Notes under the pieces: generated by a model
Database searches by the model: none
Told to the model about the DNA's origin: nothing
The model's input: only the letters and a program-made list of their open reading frames with translations
NCBI GenBank assembly: GCA_037140615.1
Contig: JBAXED010000006.1
Coordinates: 1 to 64,000, forward strand
Direction: 5' to 3'
DNA length: 64,000 bases
From: CAINVV01 sp037140615
GTDB lineage: Bacteria; Bacteroidota; Bacteroidia; Bacteroidales; Prolixibacteraceae
Made by a program: the position numbers and the translations under genes
Part shown: one piece after another, positions 61,345 to 64,000 of the stretch
How positions within the stretch are numbered: the first letter of the stretch is position 1
Layout: each line of letters starts with the position of its first letter

Positions 61345-61974
61345 TCAAATCATTCTCTCGGTAAGGGCTTTGGCCACTACCTGTGCTTTTGAATGCACGT
61401 GTAATTTTTCGTATATATTTTTGATGTGGTTCCTAACCGTTTGGGTACTAATAAATAACTCTAAGGCAATTTGTTCGTTTGTGATTCCGCTAACGATGTA
61501 GGTTAGGATTTCCTGCTCCCGTTTTGTCAACAATGAGACATGCTCCTTCTCTTTGGTGGCTGGTTTAAAAAAGGAGAGAACTTGCTTGGCCACCATTGGC
61601 GTTAATGCAGCTCCTCCTTCAAAAACCTGCTGTATGGCATCCAGAATTTTCTGAGGATTAGTCTTTTTAAGGATATAGCCGTCTGCTCCATTTTTGATGG
61701 CAGTCATGATGTTGTATTCATCCTCTAAAATTGTGAGCATGACGATTTTTGTTTCAGGCCACATGCTTTTGAACACCTGAATTGCTTCCAAACCTGTTAT
61801 TCTAGGCAAATTAATATCGAGCAAGACCACATCCGTAGCAGCTTTGCTTTCAACGGCCTCTTCCACTGATCCATATGACCATGCCACTACATATTCTTTG
61901 GTTGAGGAGACTAGAAAGACCAGACTTTTTCTAAACTCTTCATGGTCCTCAACGATTCCAACGGAGACAGACAT
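61345..61974 (-). CDS. NarL/LuxR-type response regulator
   Basis: 209 residues from the ATG at 61974 (MSVSVGIVEDHEEFRKSL), the usual start for the family. A longer frame begins at an ATG at 62037 that overlaps the kinase stop (ATGA) and would add 21 residues. The receiver has Glu9-Asp10, acceptor Asp53 (VVLLDINLPR), the Thr in VMLTIL and the Lys in YILKKTN. The LuxR helix-turn-helix is complete: SLLTKREQEILTYIVSGITN, then STQTVRNHIKNIYEKLHV. It is the partner of the FG-GAP sensor kinase encoded immediately upstream. Confidence 0.92.
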   Translation of the reverse strand: MSVSVGIVEDHEEFRKSLVFLVSSTKEYVVAWSYGSVEEAVESKAATDVVLLDINLPRITGLEAIQVFKSMWPETKIVMLTILEDEYNIMTAIKNGADGYILKKTNPQKILDAIQQVFEGGAALTPMVAKQVLSFFKPATKEKEHVSLLTKREQEILTYIVSGITNEQIALELFISTQTVRNHIKNIYEKLHVHSKAQVVAKALTERMI

Positions 61975-62018
61975 AGCTAATTTTTGTTTCGAAGTAACCA
62001 TAAATAATTGTAAATGAC

Positions 62019-62040
62019 CATAGCCCTTTCGGGTCATATT
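62019..62040. promoter_or_regulatory. Possible operator motif between kinase and regulator (copy 3)
   Basis: CATAGCCCTTTCGGGTCATA has the same ATAGCCC/GGTCAT frame as 61316-61336. It straddles the kinase stop codon and lies about 45 bp before the preferred start of the response regulator. Confidence 0.25.
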
Positions 62041-64000
62041 TTAAATTTCATATGAATAAAAGTACCCTTCCCGCTTTGAGAGAATATCGAAAGATCTATT
62101 CTTGATTCTTCGGCCCTCCTTCTTATGTTAATCAGACCATTTCCATGGGATGCATCCTTCTGAAGTTTATCTTCATCAAATCCCACGCCGTTATCCATCA
62201 AACTAATTGAGCATAAAGATCCGTTAACTTCTGCAATGAATGTAACCCCGGAGGCTTTTGCATGACGGATGATGTTATGAATCGCCTCTTTCAATATCAA
62301 AAAAGTATCATTTTTAAGTTCATCAGGCAATAATATAGTTTGATCAGGCGCATTTATCTCTGCATGATACTGAATACCATTATCAGTCAAAATTTCGTAA
62401 AGATAATTATTGACTTTAGCCAGGAGCCCCTGGAGTGAATCATTTCTTGGTGAAGTCATCCAGATGATATCAGTAATGGACTGCAGAGCTGATTGAGTGA
62501 GATCGGCAATTTTTAATGAAAGTCGCTTAAAATCAGATTGCACAGGATCTTCAATTCTTTTCAATGTATCCGAATAAATAGAAATACTTCCAAGAGTAGA
62601 GGCAAGGTCATCATGCAAATCACGCGAGATTCGCTCCCTCAATTTCATCCTCTGCTTTGAAAGGGCTTCTGAGATCTGTAATCTTCCTGTCACCAGATGC
62701 ATGATAACGAGAACAATGATTGTTGCCAGAATTGGAAATACATACAGCCAGAAAGAGGAGGCGTAAGCATAAAGGAAATTAAGAAAAATGAAGGCTGCAA
62801 AAATTGAGCACACAGAAATTTTCCTGATCAGGTTAATGCGGTCTTTCCCATTGATATATCTTCTATAGTATAAGACCAAAATGAGGAGGATTATACCAAT
62901 TTTCAAATGTTCTCTAAGAATTTCCGGGTTTCTAAAAGTACGAATGAACGTCTTAATAAAATATGTTTTCAATGCTTTTACTCCAACCTGTTCTTTAACC
63001 AGGAGTAGTCCGGGTTTGATGTCCTCTATTGTTAATTCGCTGTCCGGGTATGGAAATTTCACCACTGCAAAATAATTGAACCCCAGCATTAAAGGGAAAA
63101 TGGCCTCTTTGGCTGAGATTGACGCATAGCTCCCCCCACCGCTAATCTCCTGAAAACCTTCCAAATTAACCTTTCCGGATTTCTGATCTTTTGAATAAAG
63201 GTAGATTTTGGCACCAATGGCAACCCGGTTCGAAAGAGTACCTTCTAATTTAAACTTGATGGTTTGTACGTTTCTGCTTTGATTTAAAAAGACCTTGCTA
63301 CTGCCACCCAAAAAATTTGCAACATAAATGTCAGGATTCCCATCTTCATCAAGATCTCCTGCTGCTGATCCGGTTGAATATCCATTCATTTCTGCTCCGA
63401 ATACTGAAGTAACATCCTTAAAAAACAATCCGCTGACATTTTTGTACAGAACATTTGATCCTACATTGGAAAGATATAGATCCTGGTAACCATCCAGGTC
63501 GAAATCAGCAAAAACTGCCCCATTTGACAGATATATATTTCTCTCGAGATAATTGGCAGAAACGTCCTTAAAAATACCATTGCCATCATTGAGATAGATT
63601 TTATTTTCATCGTTTTTGTTCGCAATAAAGAGATCAGGAAAACCATCGTTGTTGATGTCAGCAAAAGTTGCACCATTGCTTTTAACGGGTGGAGTCTTAA
63701 CAAGGTCTGTTTGATCGGTTATATCCCGGAATTTTATTGTTCCTTTTTTGGATTCATTCAAATAAATTTTATTCCTGCTATACCAGTAAGTAACGCACAA
63801 GTCGGGGTATCCATCTCCGTTGATATCACTAAATGTAGCGCATGATCCTCCTGAAATCGTTTCAAGCCCTGAACTTGCAGTGATGTCTGTAAAATGCCCC
63901 GTCCCATCATTTTGAAAAAATTTATTCGATCCGTTTTCACTTGTTACATAAAGATCAACATTACCATCAAGATCAACATCTGCAAAAGCAGCAGCTGTTG
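62034..64000 (-). CDS. Sensor histidine kinase with FG-GAP/VCBS repeats and UnbV-like domain, N-terminus off window
   Basis: The frame stays open to the right edge, so at least 655 residues are present. The outside part consists of FG-GAP/VCBS repeats with calcium-type D-x-D-x-D-G loops: FADVDLDGNVDLYVT, FSDINGDGYPDLCVT, FADINNDGFPDLFIA, FADFDLDGYQDLYLS and GDLDEDGNPDIYVA. Next comes an ASPIC/UnbV-like domain (LEGTLSNRVAIGAKIYLYSK, EISGGGSYAS). Transmembrane segments follow (IGIILLILVLYY; SIFAAFIFLNFLYAY; VFPILATIIVLVIM), then a HisKA_3 dimerisation helix with RISRDLHDDLASTLGSI and HATPase_c (DNGVGFDED, GNGLINIRRRAEE). It presumably senses an extracytoplasmic ligand and signals to the downstream LuxR regulator. 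Confidence 0.92.
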   Translation of the reverse strand, partial: TAAAFADVDLDGNVDLYVTSENGSNKFFQNDGTGHFTDITASSGLETISGGSCATFSDINGDGYPDLCVTYWYSRNKIYLNESKKGTIKFRDITDQTDLVKTPPVKSNGATFADINNDGFPDLFIANKNDENKIYLNDGNGIFKDVSANYLERNIYLSNGAVFADFDLDGYQDLYLSNVGSNVLYKNVSGLFFKDVTSVFGAEMNGYSTGSAAGDLDEDGNPDIYVANFLGGSSKVFLNQSRNVQTIKFKLEGTLSNRVAIGAKIYLYSKDQKSGKVNLEGFQEISGGGSYASISAKEAIFPLMLGFNYFAVVKFPYPDSELTIEDIKPGLLLVKEQVGVKALKTYFIKTFIRTFRNPEILREHLKIGIILLILVLYYRRYINGKDRINLIRKISVCSIFAAFIFLNFLYAYASSFWLYVFPILATIIVLVIMHLVTGRLQISEALSKQRMKLRERISRDLHDDLASTLGSISIYSDTLKRIEDPVQSDFKRLSLKIADLTQSALQSITDIIWMTSPRNDSLQGLLAKVNNYLYEILTDNGIQYHAEINAPDQTILLPDELKNDTFLILKEAIHNIIRHAKASGVTFIAEVNGSLCSISLMDNGVGFDEDKLQKDASHGNGLINIRRRAEESRIDLSIFSQSGKGTFIHMKFKI

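Noticed and set aside
63758..63940. Separate 60-codon minus-strand gene near the right edge
   Set aside because: It is an out-of-frame reading of the FG-GAP region; the kinase frame is open through the whole stretch.

Overview
The window looks like a chromosomal stretch of an anaerobic or facultative member of the Bacteroidota, probably Bacteroidales/Marinilabiliales. This is inferred from gene content and was not checked against any database. The evidence is: an 11-gene complex I operon without nuoE, nuoF and nuoG; DUF5916/CBM9-like and MG2-type surface proteins; short SPI and SPII signal peptides; TAnnTTTG-like promoter boxes; a ferredoxin-dependent 2-oxoacid oxidoreductase; GH29, GH53 and sialate esterase genes; and a sensor kinase carrying FG-GAP and UnbV domains. 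I see no rRNA, tRNA, CRISPR array, insertion sequence or prophage.

Layout. 1-4.8 kb (minus): a probable five-gene cell-envelope operon made of a lipoprotein, a YgiB-like mini-lipoprotein, a YgiC/glutathionylspermidine-synthase-like ATP-grasp enzyme, a DUF5916 outer-membrane protein and an MG2 protein cut by the window edge. 5.0-12.4 kb (plus): two large hybrid histidine kinases, a NarL/LuxR response regulator and a YiiX-like cysteine hydrolase lipoprotein. 12.4-14.8 kb: GNAT, OsmC, TcdA and a Lys/Ala/Pro-rich exported peptide. 14.9-17.0 kb: a divergent OmpR-type two-component pair. 17.4-27.9 kb: nuoABCDHIJKLMN plus a small unknown gene. 27.9-31.0 kb: a GH53 galactanase lipoprotein, two membrane proteins and a frameshifted lipoprotein gene.

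31.2-42.5 kb: a block for 2-oxoacid, aryl-acid and phenylalanine metabolism. It holds PaaK, a double-ACT protein, prephenate dehydratase, a flavodoxin, an aminotransferase and a four-subunit 2-oxoacid:ferredoxin oxidoreductase, followed by a nucleoside permease and an ADP-forming acyl-CoA synthetase. Together these could run either way: amino acid to 2-oxoacid to acyl-CoA to acid with ATP gain, or aryl-acetate to aryl-acetyl-CoA to arylpyruvate to amino acid.

42.6-54.4 kb: an OlsF/GlsF-like lipid acyltransferase fusion, a YgiQ radical SAM protein, an esterase gene remnant, rhamnulokinase, two tandem paralogous outer-membrane proteins, a LysO exporter split into two genes, a PaaI thioesterase and an AddA/RecB-like helicase-nuclease. 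54.6-58.3 kb: ECF sigma factor, probable anti-sigma, a DUF4097-like protein and a TlpA-like thioredoxin protein. 58.3-61.0 kb (minus): alpha-L-fucosidase and sialate O-acetylesterase. 61.3-64.0 kb (minus): response regulator and FG-GAP/UnbV sensor kinase, the kinase open at the window edge.

The most unusual feature is a set of six intergenic inverted arrays of short (7- or 9-nt) degenerate tandem units. Each lies at the 3' end of one or two genes, most units contain a stop codon, and the array often begins on the neighbouring gene's own stop codon.
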